This document shows, in pieces, positions 15,365 to 23,328 of a stretch of DNA of 64,000 bases. How positions within the stretch are numbered: position 1 is the first letter of the stretch; each line of letters opens with the position of its first letter. The DNA lies in NCBI RefSeq assembly GCF_013407855.1, contig NZ_JACBZH010000001.1:992001-1056000 (forward strand), in the 5' to 3' direction. The position numbers and the translations under genes are program-made. The notes under the pieces were generated by a model, which saw only the letters and a program-made list of their open reading frames with translations, did not search any database and was not told the DNA's origin. Source of the stretch: Actinopolymorpha rutila (GTDB lineage Bacteria; Actinomycetota; Actinomycetes; Propionibacteriales; Actinopolymorphaceae).

Positions 15365-16213
15365 CTATCGCGTCGCTGGGGGCTGGGTGGCGTTCACCAA
15401 CCAGACCGCGCCGGGGATGAGAACGCCGTCTGAGGTCTCGTACGGCACGAGCCCCGCCCGGAGTTCTTCTCGCGTCTGCTCGATGACGGTCTGGTCGACG
15501 TCCTTCAGGTTGTGACGGACCGGCCCCAGGCTGAGGATGAACTCGGCCGCGTCCGCGGCGTCACGGCCGTAGTCCAGCGGTGCGCTGACGGGGGTGATGC
15601 GCACGTCGGCGTACCCGGCTGCGTCAAGCACTTCCTGGATGCGGTCCCGCTCGACCAGGGATCCCATTCCGCGTGAGGCGGGGGAGGCCTCTCGCATCAG
15701 GGGCTTCAGCGCCGCGGTCGCCCGGGCGTAGTCACCGTCGGGGGTGCCGGGCTGGGGGCCCATGAACACGAGCCGTCCACCTGGCCGCAGCGCGCGCCGG
15801 ATGTTGGCGAACGCGGCAACCAGGTCGGCGAAGAACATCACGCCGCCACGGCTGATCGCGAGGTCGAAGCCGTCCTCGGGAAAGGGGTGGACCTGCGCGT
15901 CTCCCTGCTCGAACCCGACGTTCGCGATGCCCTGTTCCGTCGCGTCCGCGCGGGCGCGCTCCAGCATCGGCATCGAGATGTCGATGCCGATGGCGTGTCC
16001 CTGCGAAGCCTGGCGGGCGGCGAGCAGGGTGATCTGGCCCGTACCGCAGCCGACGTCGAGGACGCGGTCGCCCTCACCGATCGCCGCGACGTCGAAGAGT
16101 TCGTCATTGAAGGCGTTGACCGTTGCGTTGTAGCGAGCGGCGTTCCGCGCCCAGTTGATGCCCTCCCAGCCGTTCCATGCTTCTGCCGGCTGGGTGTTGG
16201 CGATGCCCTGCAT
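15365..16213 (-). CDS. Class I SAM-dependent methyltransferase, TetR target
   Basis: The 282-aa enzyme starts at the ATG at 16213 behind AGGAGGA. Motif I is VLDVGCGTGQITL, the post-motif acidic residue sits in IGIDISMPML, and LRPGGRLVFMG is the motif III strand (residues about 145-155). The N-terminal WEGINWARNAARYNATVNAFNDEL caps the site. The substrate is unknown. Gene order and the shared operator place it under the TetR regulator encoded convergently at 14624, so it may detoxify or modify the inducer. Confidence 0.88.
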   Translation of the reverse strand: MQGIANTQPAEAWNGWEGINWARNAARYNATVNAFNDELFDVAAIGEGDRVLDVGCGTGQITLLAARQASQGHAIGIDISMPMLERARADATEQGIANVGFEQGDAQVHPFPEDGFDLAISRGGVMFFADLVAAFANIRRALRPGGRLVFMGPQPGTPDGDYARATAALKPLMREASPASRGMGSLVERDRIQEVLDAAGYADVRITPVSAPLDYGRDAADAAEFILSLGPVRHNLKDVDQTVIEQTREELRAGLVPYETSDGVLIPGAVWLVNATQPPATR

Positions 16214-16269
16214 GGCTTCCTCCTGTGTCGGTCTTCGCCGACGGCTCGAGCTGACGATGCTAAAGTCAT

Positions 16270-16292
16270 ACTCTAGAGTGTCACTCTAGCGA
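16270..16292. promoter_or_regulatory. TetR operator upstream of the methyltransferase
   Basis: ACTCTAGAGT, GTC, ACTCTAGCG lies 57-79 bp before the methyltransferase start. It repeats the TetR-gene operator (14587-14609) with the same 3-bp spacing and one changed position in the outer arm. Confidence 0.78.
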
Positions 16293-16479
16293 AAGTCCAT
16301 AGCCACGGCGTGGGTCAAGAGCGGAGGCAAGGGGACTCAGAAGTCCAAGCAGACAAGGGTGCGCATGCCTTGCGCCGCCGGACGGACGCGAGTGTTCGGC
16401 CCCAGGTGTCAAAGCTTCCGGAGGCGAGGGGGACCCCTTGGGTCGGTGAATGCCGTTCATTTCCGCGGGCAGCGCGGCG

Positions 16480-17280
16480 TCAATCGTCGCGGAGTGCGCG
16501 CTCGAGCTCCGCCCGATGCGCCTTCGTCCAGTCGTAGTTGGCGCGTCCAAACTCCACCGAGCCCAGTTCGCGCAGAAGTTGATAGCCGGGGTGGCCGGCG
16601 TCGGCGAGGTCCGCGATTCCGCGCCAGGTCTGGTCATGGCGCGTGAGTACGGTCGCGATCAGCTCGGAACGGTCGATGAGCCCGTAGGCGTCGCACATCA
16701 AGCGCATCAGTCTGCCCAGCGCCTTCGGGTCGGGGCGGTCTGGCGCGAAGCGTGCCGAAGGATAGGTCCAGCAGATGTCGGCCACATCGTGGATGCGGGG
16801 CCCGGGAGTCGAGTCGTCCCAGTCGATGAATGCCACCGGGTGGTACGTTCCGTCCCCGGTGTCACCGAAGACGGTGTTGTTCGGGGTCAGGTCGTTGTGG
16901 CAGAGGGTTTCCTGGTCCTCGGCGAGCGGGGTTCCGGCGGTGAGGTCGTGGAACTCCCGTACGAGCTTGGCGACCCCGACAAGGCTCTCGTTTGCGAACA
17001 CTCCGGGGGGAGCGACCTGGTTGTCAGCGGTCCGCAGGGTCAACGCGGGCAGGGGAACCCAACCCGGGACGTAGCTGAGGACCTGGCGGCCCTCCTTGTC
17101 GACGCCCAGGAACCGAGGGGCACCTGTCCAGCCATGTTCTTCGAAGTGGCCCAGCAGGGCGCGGGCGTCGTCTGGGCGACCGGGCGGCCGTCGTCTCACC
17201 GTGTCGCCGACGCGGACGACTTTGTTGATGCGGCCACCAGGCAACTCGCTCACGAGTCCAGCCCCTTCCACATGGGACAA
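16480..17280 (-). CDS. Aminoglycoside phosphotransferase-like kinase
   Basis: The 266-aa protein has the APH/choline-kinase fold signatures: catalytic loop LCHNDLTPNNTVFG and metal-binding IDWDDSTPGPRIHDVADI. The N-terminal lobe is shortened around RINKVVRVGDTVRRRP. The family phosphorylates small hydroxyl-bearing substrates, including some antibiotics, but most members in actinobacteria have unknown targets, so resistance should not be assumed. It diverges from the GNAT gene with only about 50 bp between starts. Confidence 0.85.
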   Translation of the reverse strand: MSHVEGAGLVSELPGGRINKVVRVGDTVRRRPPGRPDDARALLGHFEEHGWTGAPRFLGVDKEGRQVLSYVPGWVPLPALTLRTADNQVAPPGVFANESLVGVAKLVREFHDLTAGTPLAEDQETLCHNDLTPNNTVFGDTGDGTYHPVAFIDWDDSTPGPRIHDVADICWTYPSARFAPDRPDPKALGRLMRLMCDAYGLIDRSELIATVLTRHDQTWRGIADLADAGHPGYQLLRELGSVEFGRANYDWTKAHRAELERALRDD

Positions 17281-17329
17281 CGAGCCTTCCAGCGGAAGGA
17301 CACCCGCGCTACTCGTTTATGCTCGCGCC

Positions 17330-17833
17330 ATGGCCGAGTACCAGCCGATGTCGCTTCATCTGGAAACCGAGCGGCTGACCATGCGGCCATGGACTCTCGC
17401 TGATGCCGACGATGTTCGTGCGCTCCACGCCGAACGAGGTGGCGGGACGCCTACGATCGAGGACGTCCGCGAGATCATCGCGAGGCAACTCGCCGCGACG
17501 GAGCAGACCGGGCTCGCGCTGTTGCCTATCCGTCGCCACGATGTCGGAGACTTCATCGGTTACTGCGGACTCATCGTCGGCCGCTCCACCGTCGACGAGC
17601 CGGAGATCGCGTACGAGTTGTTCAAGCGCGTACATGGAAACGGCTACGCGACCGAAGCGGCCAGGGCGGTCTTGGACGCCGCGATCGAGACGGGGCGCAC
17701 CCGGCTCTGGTCGACGGTGGGCCCGTGGAATGCGCCGTCCTTGCGGGTCCTCGAGAAGCTCGGCTTCGAGCGCAGCCACGTCTCGACCGATGACCGCGGC
17801 GAGCACGTATGGCTCACGCGCGCACTGCCTTGA
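17330..17833 (+). CDS. GNAT acetyltransferase, RimJ/RimL type
   Basis: The 167-aa protein begins LETERLTMRPWTLADADDVRALH, the usual N-terminus of RimJ/RimL-like N-acetyltransferases. The acetyl-CoA loop is HGNGYATEAARAV (R/Q-x-x-G-x-G/A type), followed by NAPSLRVLEKLGFER. The ATG at 17330 was chosen because the frame upstream overlaps the divergent kinase gene. The acceptor is unknown. Confidence 0.85.
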   Translation: MAEYQPMSLHLETERLTMRPWTLADADDVRALHAERGGGTPTIEDVREIIARQLAATEQTGLALLPIRRHDVGDFIGYCGLIVGRSTVDEPEIAYELFKRVHGNGYATEAARAVLDAAIETGRTRLWSTVGPWNAPSLRVLEKLGFERSHVSTDDRGEHVWLTRALP

Positions 17834-17893
17834 TGCGTGCCGGGGATGAGCCCCGTAGCCAGGTGGGCCGGCCGAACCGCGCGGACGCTCTCC

Positions 17894-18540
17894 TCAGGCG
17901 TGCGACGGACGTTCACCCGCGACCGTGTAGCCGGAGAACAGCGGACCACCAGCATGGGCGAGTACGTCACGGACGAAGCCGGCGATGGCTGTCGGGTCAG
18001 AGTGGGAGCTCAACCACCGGTCGGCGAGTTCGGGTTCGTGCGCTCGTAGTTCCCTGAGCAGCCATTTGCCGGTGCCGGTCCATCGCCGGCCGAGCGCGAG
18101 GGCCGCCTCTGCGGCGCTGGTCCAAGCGGCGGTGGCGATCACCGTACGTTCACCGCGGTCCGTGACGTGGGCCAGGTCGTCGAGCAGGTCGGTGAGCTTG
18201 TAGCGGATGGCGTCTCGCTCGGCGCCGGTCAGCGGTGCAGGTCCGGCAGCGAGGACGTTCGCGCACTCAGCTTGGCCGGCGGCTCGGTAGCTCCTTCGCC
18301 AGATAGTGGACGAGGCTCTGTTCGTCGTACACGAACGTCTCCACCGGCCAGGCCCGGTAGCGGCGGGAGCCGGCAGGGGGCCTGCGGATCACCGTCCGGG
18401 AGAAGAACGATGATGTCGAGGTCGGAACCAGCCGTGCGGTGTGAGGTGAGAACGCTGCCGCAGAGCATTGCCCACCGGGCGTGTGGGAAGAGTTCGATGA
18501 CGACATCACGCGCGTCGACCAGCGGATCACGACGGTCCAT
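17894..18540 (-). pseudogene. Nucleotidyltransferase gene broken by two frameshifts
   Basis: Reading from the ATG at 18540, frame 1 gives an N-terminus with the nucleotidyltransferase motif CGSVLTSHRTAGSDLDIIVLLPDGDPQA (GS...DxD). Homology then continues in a second frame (SRRYRAWPVETFVYDEQSLVHYLAKELPS) and ends in a third (GAERDAIRYKLTDLLDDLAH through to SGYTVAGERPSHA). The breaks are near 18360-18390 and 18275-18290. The whole domain order of an aminoglycoside-nucleotidyltransferase-like protein is still readable, so inactivation (or two sequencing errors) looks recent. Confidence 0.75.
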
Positions 18541-18639
18541 ACGGCCAGCGTGGCGAGAGTCTGGCCTGAGCGGCAACCGGATTCTCGGCGGCCGACCGGG
18601 ATTGGCGTACGACCAGGCAAGGTCGGTCATGCGCCTCGA

Positions 18640-18876
18640 TCACGCAGGAGCATCGTCCAGGATCGCCAGACAGAGCAGTCGATCATTGGATCCTCGGTCG
18701 TTCAGTTCAGCGATGCTCTGCACCCGGAACCCAGCCAACCGAAGGCGTTCGTCCAGTTCCTCGCGCGTCCAGGGGCGCATCGTGAAGTCGTGGGAAGCCA
18801 GGCGCGGTGGTTCGTAGCCGACACGTAGTTCGTGTTCCTCGTGAGTGTGGATGAGATCCTTCGGAGACGGAACCAG
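18640..18876 (-). pseudogene. C-terminal fragment of a class I methyltransferase
   Basis: The frame, with no proper start and a stop just upstream, encodes HEEHELRVGYEPPRLASHD, FTMRPWTREELDERLRLAGF and RVQSIAELND, ending AILDDAPA. This is the usual end of a SAM-dependent methyltransferase, where a helix EELxxxLxxAGF precedes the last strands. The SAM-binding part is absent. The convergent serine hydrolase region begins directly beyond. Confidence 0.55.
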
Positions 18877-18897
18877 TCACGCGGTCATGGTGCCATC

Positions 18898-19782
18898 TCA
18901 GGTGCCGGCACCTGGCGTGGGCAGGTGGGCGAGTACGGCCGCGCGAGCCGGCATCCAGTCAACCGGAAGGAGGCTCGGCAGACCTGTGGTGACCACGACG
19001 AGCTCGTACGTCGGGAAGACGCTGGTGTGCTGTCCGGCCCAGCCGCCGAAGAAGAAGCCGTCAGCTGTCACCCAGGTCAGGTAGCCGTACGCCGTGTTCT
19101 CCGGCGGACCGCCCGGGGTCCAGGCTGTCGTGGTCGCACGCACCCAGGCAGGATCGAGGAGTCTCTGCGTGCTCGTCGTACCGCCGTCAAGAAGAAGTTG
19201 CCCCAGTTTGGCGAAGGAGTCTGCGGAGAGCCGAAGGTGTGCCGCCCCGAAGCAGTGACCCTCGGGGTCGCGCAGCCACTCCGCCTCGTCGATCCCCAGG
19301 GGACCGAAGAGACGCTCGGCGGCGTACTTCTCGAGGTCACCGACTCGCCTGCTCAACCAGATCGCCAGTAGGTGCGCGGCTTCGTTGTCGTAACAGAACC
19401 GCGTGCCCGGTGCCCAACGGCGCTCCCGGCCACGGATCGCCTGTTCCCACCCGGACGGAAGCTCCATCACCCGGTCGACGTCCTCGAGCTCGCTCGCGAC
19501 GCCTCGAGTCATGGTCAGAAAGTCCCGAACCGTGGCATCGTCCTCGACCTGCTCGTCGATTGTGACGGCGCCGCTGTCGACCGCGAGGCCGACCAACATC
19601 GCTAGTACGGACTTGGTCATCGAGAAGCAGTCCCGGAGTCGTCCGGCAGCGTACGAGGCGCGGTGGATCAGCTCGCCGCCCTGCAGCACCACGAGGTCGG
19701 CCGTCTGAGCCATCCGGGGATCGGCACGGATCGCCGCCTCGAGCGTGCGACTCCACCGGGTCCAAGCCGAATGGCTGTCCAA
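18898..19782 (-). CDS. Serine hydrolase, beta-lactamase (class C-like) family
   Basis: The 294-aa protein has the S-x-x-K catalytic motif SMTK at residues 54-57 and the Y-x-N motif in FCYDNEAAHL. A late GWAGQHTSVFP takes the place of the KTG box. No signal peptide is visible, so it is probably cytoplasmic. The family includes esterases, D-amino peptidases and carboxypeptidases; a true beta-lactamase is unlikely. Confidence 0.85.
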   Translation of the reverse strand: MDSHSAWTRWSRTLEAAIRADPRMAQTADLVVLQGGELIHRASYAAGRLRDCFSMTKSVLAMLVGLAVDSGAVTIDEQVEDDATVRDFLTMTRGVASELEDVDRVMELPSGWEQAIRGRERRWAPGTRFCYDNEAAHLLAIWLSRRVGDLEKYAAERLFGPLGIDEAEWLRDPEGHCFGAAHLRLSADSFAKLGQLLLDGGTTSTQRLLDPAWVRATTTAWTPGGPPENTAYGYLTWVTADGFFFGGWAGQHTSVFPTYELVVVTTGLPSLLPVDWMPARAAVLAHLPTPGAGT

Positions 19783-19910
19783 CGGGCCTCCTCGCGTGAC
19801 CGGCAGCGGCGGTCCGCATTATGGGCAGGAGCTGCCATTGGCCGCAACGGGATTGCGGTCGGAACGAAAGCGACCAGTGGTGGTCGAGCCGCTGTGGCTC
19901 ACGTACGGAC

Positions 19911-19944
19911 GGGTGGTCGGAACGCCTGCGCGTTCCGACCACCC
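19911..19944 (-). terminator. Strong 15-bp hairpin terminator of the sigma/anti-sigma unit
   Basis: GGGTGGTCGGAACGC (19911-19925) and its exact complement (19930-19944) enclose the loop CTGC. It lies 36 bp beyond the stop of the gene at 19980 in the direction of transcription. No T-tract follows. Confidence 0.8.
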
Positions 19945-19979
19945 GACATCCGCGTAGCTGGGCCTCGACCGACGCTGGA

Positions 19980-21227
19980 CTAGCGGGACTGCTCTGCCGC
20001 CTCGATCGCTGCCATGTCGATCAGCTGGTAACCCGTCTTGGTCTGGACGTAGTAGAGCTGATCGTCGTACATCAGGCGGAAGCCGCCGTCGTCGGAGGCC
20101 GCGGTCCGGCCGGCCTTCCCGCTCTCGAGGTCGTAGATGACGGACTTCGCGCCGGGGAGGAGGACGAAACGGTCCCGCGCCGGCTGGATGCCGAACCCGA
20201 GAGAGGTCCTCACCGCGTCGAGCTCACGACGGCCGGTTCCGTCGCGGCGCTGCGCGGCGCCGCCCTCCTTGGAGTAGCCGACGCACCACTGCACCCGGCA
20301 GGTCCAGACGCCGGACCGCTTGGCGGCGGTGCGTACTTCACCCGTCTTGACGTTTCGCAACGTCTCGTACGCAACCTCGTCGGGTACGTCCGTCCCGGAC
20401 GGGAGCATGGTCTTCTGCAGCGGACTTCCCACCCACGGCCACTGCACCAGGGCGGACTTCTCGGTTCCCTTGAGGAGTTCGGCGTCTCCGCCGGACAGCG
20501 GCGCCTGGTAGACCCCGCCCTTCTTCAGGGACCAGTAGACCTCTCCGTTGTCGATCGTGACCGACATGGGCTGCACGCCATCCTCGGCATACACCTGGGC
20601 GACGCGATAGGTGTCGCCACCGGCCAGTGGGGCCGCCCAGAGTTCGATGCTCGTCTGGCCGTTGTCGTCACTGGCCGTCCACCACGCCACGTGGCCCTCG
20701 CCGACGGTGAAGTCCGACGCGAAGATCCTGGCGTTCTTCGGCGTGGGCACGGTGGTGACCTTGCGGGAGGTCCTGTTCGTGAGGTCGTACAACCGGAGTT
20801 CGCCGGCCTGCTCGAAGCCGGCGTCGACCGAGATCAACACAGTGTGCGAGTCGACCATGGTCTGCGGACGGAACTTCCGTCCGTCGGGAAGGCGGTTGGG
20901 AATGCTGTGTACGGCGCCGGGCCACAACTGCTCGATCGGCTTGGCCGCGGGGTTGTTCGGTGCGGGGTCCGGCTTCTTGGTCGCCGCGGCGGGTACGCCG
21001 GCCGGCGCGAGGTTCGTGTTTCCGGGCTCCTCGCGTACGTTGAGGGCGACCGCCGATCCGGCGATCACGGCGAGCGCGGCCCCGCCCGCGAGGGCGACCT
21101 GCGCGCGCTGCTGCCTGCGCCGCCCCTTGCGTTCGAGGTGATTGAGCAGGCCGGGTTCGGGTGCGGGCGCACGGCCGGCCGCGGCCTCGAGGGAGCGTAC
21201 AAGTTGGTTTTCCACCTGCCGGGTCAT
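19980..21227 (-). CDS. Membrane-anchored anti-sigma-like protein with propeller-like domain
   Basis: The 415-aa protein has a short cytoplasmic N-terminus (about 42 residues, VENQLVRSLEAAAGRAPAPEPGLL). One membrane helix follows (VALAGGAALAVIAGSAVAL), then a proline-rich stalk and an extracytoplasmic domain of about 320 residues with repeated beta-strand units such as LRLYDLTNRTSRKVTT and VIYDLESGKAG. It overlaps the sigma factor gene by 4 bp. By position and topology it is probably the regulator of that sigma factor, although no zinc-binding ZAS motif is seen. Confidence 0.7.
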   Translation of the reverse strand: MTRQVENQLVRSLEAAAGRAPAPEPGLLNHLERKGRRRQQRAQVALAGGAALAVIAGSAVALNVREEPGNTNLAPAGVPAAATKKPDPAPNNPAAKPIEQLWPGAVHSIPNRLPDGRKFRPQTMVDSHTVLISVDAGFEQAGELRLYDLTNRTSRKVTTVPTPKNARIFASDFTVGEGHVAWWTASDDNGQTSIELWAAPLAGGDTYRVAQVYAEDGVQPMSVTIDNGEVYWSLKKGGVYQAPLSGGDAELLKGTEKSALVQWPWVGSPLQKTMLPSGTDVPDEVAYETLRNVKTGEVRTAAKRSGVWTCRVQWCVGYSKEGGAAQRRDGTGRRELDAVRTSLGFGIQPARDRFVLLPGAKSVIYDLESGKAGRTAASDDGGFRLMYDDQLYYVQTKTGYQLIDMAAIEAAEQSR

Positions 21228-21751
21228 CGCAGCTTTCCTTCCTTCGTACCGACGTCGACCAGATCAGCGGACTCGCCGACGCGGGACCGCAGCTTCTCCA
21301 GCGCCCTGGCCGCCTGGCTGCGTACCGTTCCGCGGGAGATGTTCAGCACCTCCGCGATCTCCTGGTCGGTAAGGCATTCGTAGTAGCGCAGCACGACCAC
21401 GGCACGTTGTCGTCGCGGCAGCGTGCTCAGCGCCTCCCACATGGCGTCGCGAAGCTCGGTCGACTCGTGGGAGTTGTCGACGTACGCCTGTTCGGGCGTG
21501 GCGGCGACGAGCTTCTCGCGCCGCATCCGTCGCCAGATGCTGACGTGCAGGCGAGCCATCGTCGTACGTACGAACGACTCGGGCTCGCGTTTGTTGTGGA
21601 CCCGGGGCCATGCCGTACGCAGTCGTACGAGCGCCTCCTGCATCAGGTCGGCGGCGTCGTGCGGGTTCCCCGTGAGCACGTATCCGTAGCGGAGCAACGC
21701 CTGGGCGCGGTTCGCCACGAACAGCTCGTAGCTCCCGATCTCCTCATCCAC
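21224..21751 (-). CDS. SigE-family ECF sigma factor
   Basis: The 175-aa protein carries region 2 (LLRYGYVLTGNPHDAADLMQEALVRLRTAW) and region 4 (LPRRQRAVVVLRYYECLTDQEIAEVLNISRGTVRSQAARALEKLR) of the actinobacterial SigE-type ECF group. GGAGGAG precedes the ATG at 21751. The 4-bp overlap with the downstream membrane protein shows co-translation. It probably directs a small envelope-stress regulon. Confidence 0.93.
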   Translation of the reverse strand: MDEEIGSYELFVANRAQALLRYGYVLTGNPHDAADLMQEALVRLRTAWPRVHNKREPESFVRTTMARLHVSIWRRMRREKLVAATPEQAYVDNSHESTELRDAMWEALSTLPRRQRAVVVLRYYECLTDQEIAEVLNISRGTVRSQAARALEKLRSRVGESADLVDVGTKEGKLR

Positions 21752-21829
21752 CGTCTCTCCTCCCGTCTCTACGCCCGAGACGCCGGAGTCCGCCGAACTG
21801 TTGCACGTCCGATCCCCGGCGCTGGGGAC

Positions 21830-22554
21830 CTACCGCAGGGAGTGCCGGTGCAGGCTGAGGCCCGGGGGAGCGAGACGGATGAGGTCGTCCACCGTGAGCA
21901 CCTGGCGCGGACTGAGCCATTCCTGCCCTGGCTTGTGCAGCGCCCAGCCACCGCCGAGGGTGACGGCCGCGTGCGTGGCGGCCCCGTCGGCGTCGCGCCA
22001 CACCAGCACCGTGCCCGGCAGGTCGTCGCCGCCTCCCGCCGTGCAGCGGGACGTCAGCCAGGCTTCGAAGGGCTCGTCGGCGGCGTTCCGGACGCCTGCC
22101 GCGGCCATGACGGTGGCGGAGTAGTACGTCGCGCCGGTGTCGGCGGAGTTTCCCCTGCTCCCGCCGGCGAAGGTTCCGCTGAGCGCGCGGGCATGGGGGA
22201 GTACGGTCGCGGCCGCGCGCCACACCTCCTCCGGGACCGAACGACGATTGCAGGGAAGCTGGTCCTCGCTGACGTAGCGGGGGAGTACGGCGTCCAGATG
22301 TGGCCGTCGCGCGGGAGGGCGTGAAAGGCCTCCTCGTCGAGCCACACTTCCTCCAGCCCCTTGGCGACATTCCAGACCTCGTACGTGTCTCGAAGCTCAG
22401 GCGACAACTCACGCGCGGGGTCCGGCGTGAGCCCGAGCTCGGCCGCTTCGGTTGCGGTCAGGAAGAACGGCTGGCAGACCGGCGCCAGCCAACCGGCCCA
22501 CCGCCGAAGCAAGGTGCGGTTGACATCGATCCCCAGCACCTCGGTGTCAGTCAT
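21830..22554 (-). pseudogene. Frameshifted protein of unknown family, coupled to a methyltransferase
   Basis: The ATG at 22554 overlaps the stop of the methyltransferase gene (ATGA). The first frame encodes about 80 residues (EVLGIDVNRTLLRRWAGWLA, then LRDTYEVWNVAKGLEEVWLD). After a shift near 22290-22310 a second frame continues with VLPRYVSEDQLPCNRRSVPEEVWRA, GATYYSATVMAAAG and a C-terminus GTVLVWRDADGAATHAAVTL, GWALHKPGQEW. The end has the look of an NlpC/P60-like fold, but without a confident catalytic set. The two halves clearly belong together, so the gene is broken or the assembly has an indel. Confidence 0.65.
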
Positions 22555-23249
22555 CGCTTGACACAGGTGTAGGCGCCGTAGATCGAGCCGGCGTACTTCA
22601 CGTCGACGATCTCGAAGCCGCAGGCCGCCAGCATCGGCTCGAACAGCCAGCGATAGGTGCTGTGCTCGGTCTGGATGTGCTCGATGTAGTCGTCGCGCGT
22701 GTAGCCGGCCGCGGGGTCGTCCACGGCGCCGGCCAGCCACGTGTCGAAGAACTCGCCCGCCTGGTCCGGACGGAAGTCGTAGATCAGGTCACGTACCCGC
22801 AGCACCCCGCCCGGGCGCAGCGCGGCGGCGATCCGGTTGAGTGCCTGCGTCTTCCAGAAGTCCGGAAGTTGGTGCAGCGCATGCCGGGTGTGGACGGCGT
22901 CGGCGGGTGGACCGGTGTGGTCGTACGACAGGAATCCCGCCCGCACGCACTCCACGTTCGACAGGCCCCGCTCCTCGGCGCGTTCGCGCAGGCTGGAGAC
23001 CATTGCCGGCGAGATGTCCACGGCGACCACCCGGGCGAACCGCCCGGCCGCGGCCAGCGCGAACTGGCCGGTGCCGGCGCCGAGATCCACCACGGTCGCG
23101 CCGGCGTCGACGCCGTGGGCGGCCAGCGCGTCCAGGTCCTCCGACGGGTCAGGGTGGCCCTGCTTGCGGTCGAACCCGGCGACGAAGTCGCGGTCGAGGT
23201 GCTCGGGCCCGGCGTGGGCGAGTTCGTCGATGAACCATGGGTTGCGCAT
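22551..23249 (-). CDS. Class I SAM-dependent methyltransferase
   Basis: The 232-aa enzyme has motif I VVDLGAGTGQFAL, motif II around VVAVDISPAMV and the later strand LRPGGVLRVRDLIYD. The N-terminus MRNPWFIDELAHAGPEHLDRDFVAGFDRKQG is typical of UbiE/COQ5-like enzymes of actinobacteria. Its stop overlaps the start of the frameshifted downstream gene, so the two were one operon. The substrate is unknown. Confidence 0.88.
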   Translation of the reverse strand: MRNPWFIDELAHAGPEHLDRDFVAGFDRKQGHPDPSEDLDALAAHGVDAGATVVDLGAGTGQFALAAAGRFARVVAVDISPAMVSSLRERAEERGLSNVECVRAGFLSYDHTGPPADAVHTRHALHQLPDFWKTQALNRIAAALRPGGVLRVRDLIYDFRPDQAGEFFDTWLAGAVDDPAAGYTRDDYIEHIQTEHSTYRWLFEPMLAACGFEIVDVKYAGSIYGAYTCVKR

Positions 23250-23328
23250 CGAACGATCGTCGGCCGTACCCCGGCAGGTCGCAATCCAATTAGCGGCTCA
23301 GGTCTCGACGGCTCATACCCCAGCCGGC

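Noticed and set aside
16480-17833. Antibiotic resistance cassette (APH plus GNAT)
   Set aside because: Both belong to broad families and show no residue pattern that assigns an antibiotic substrate; the genes are divergent, not a cassette.
18898-19782. True beta-lactamase
   Set aside because: The SxxK and YxN motifs are present, but there is no signal peptide and no KTG box; a general serine hydrolase is more likely.
19821-21383. 520-aa plus-strand frame
   Set aside because: Shadow of the anti-sigma-like and sigma factor genes on the other strand.
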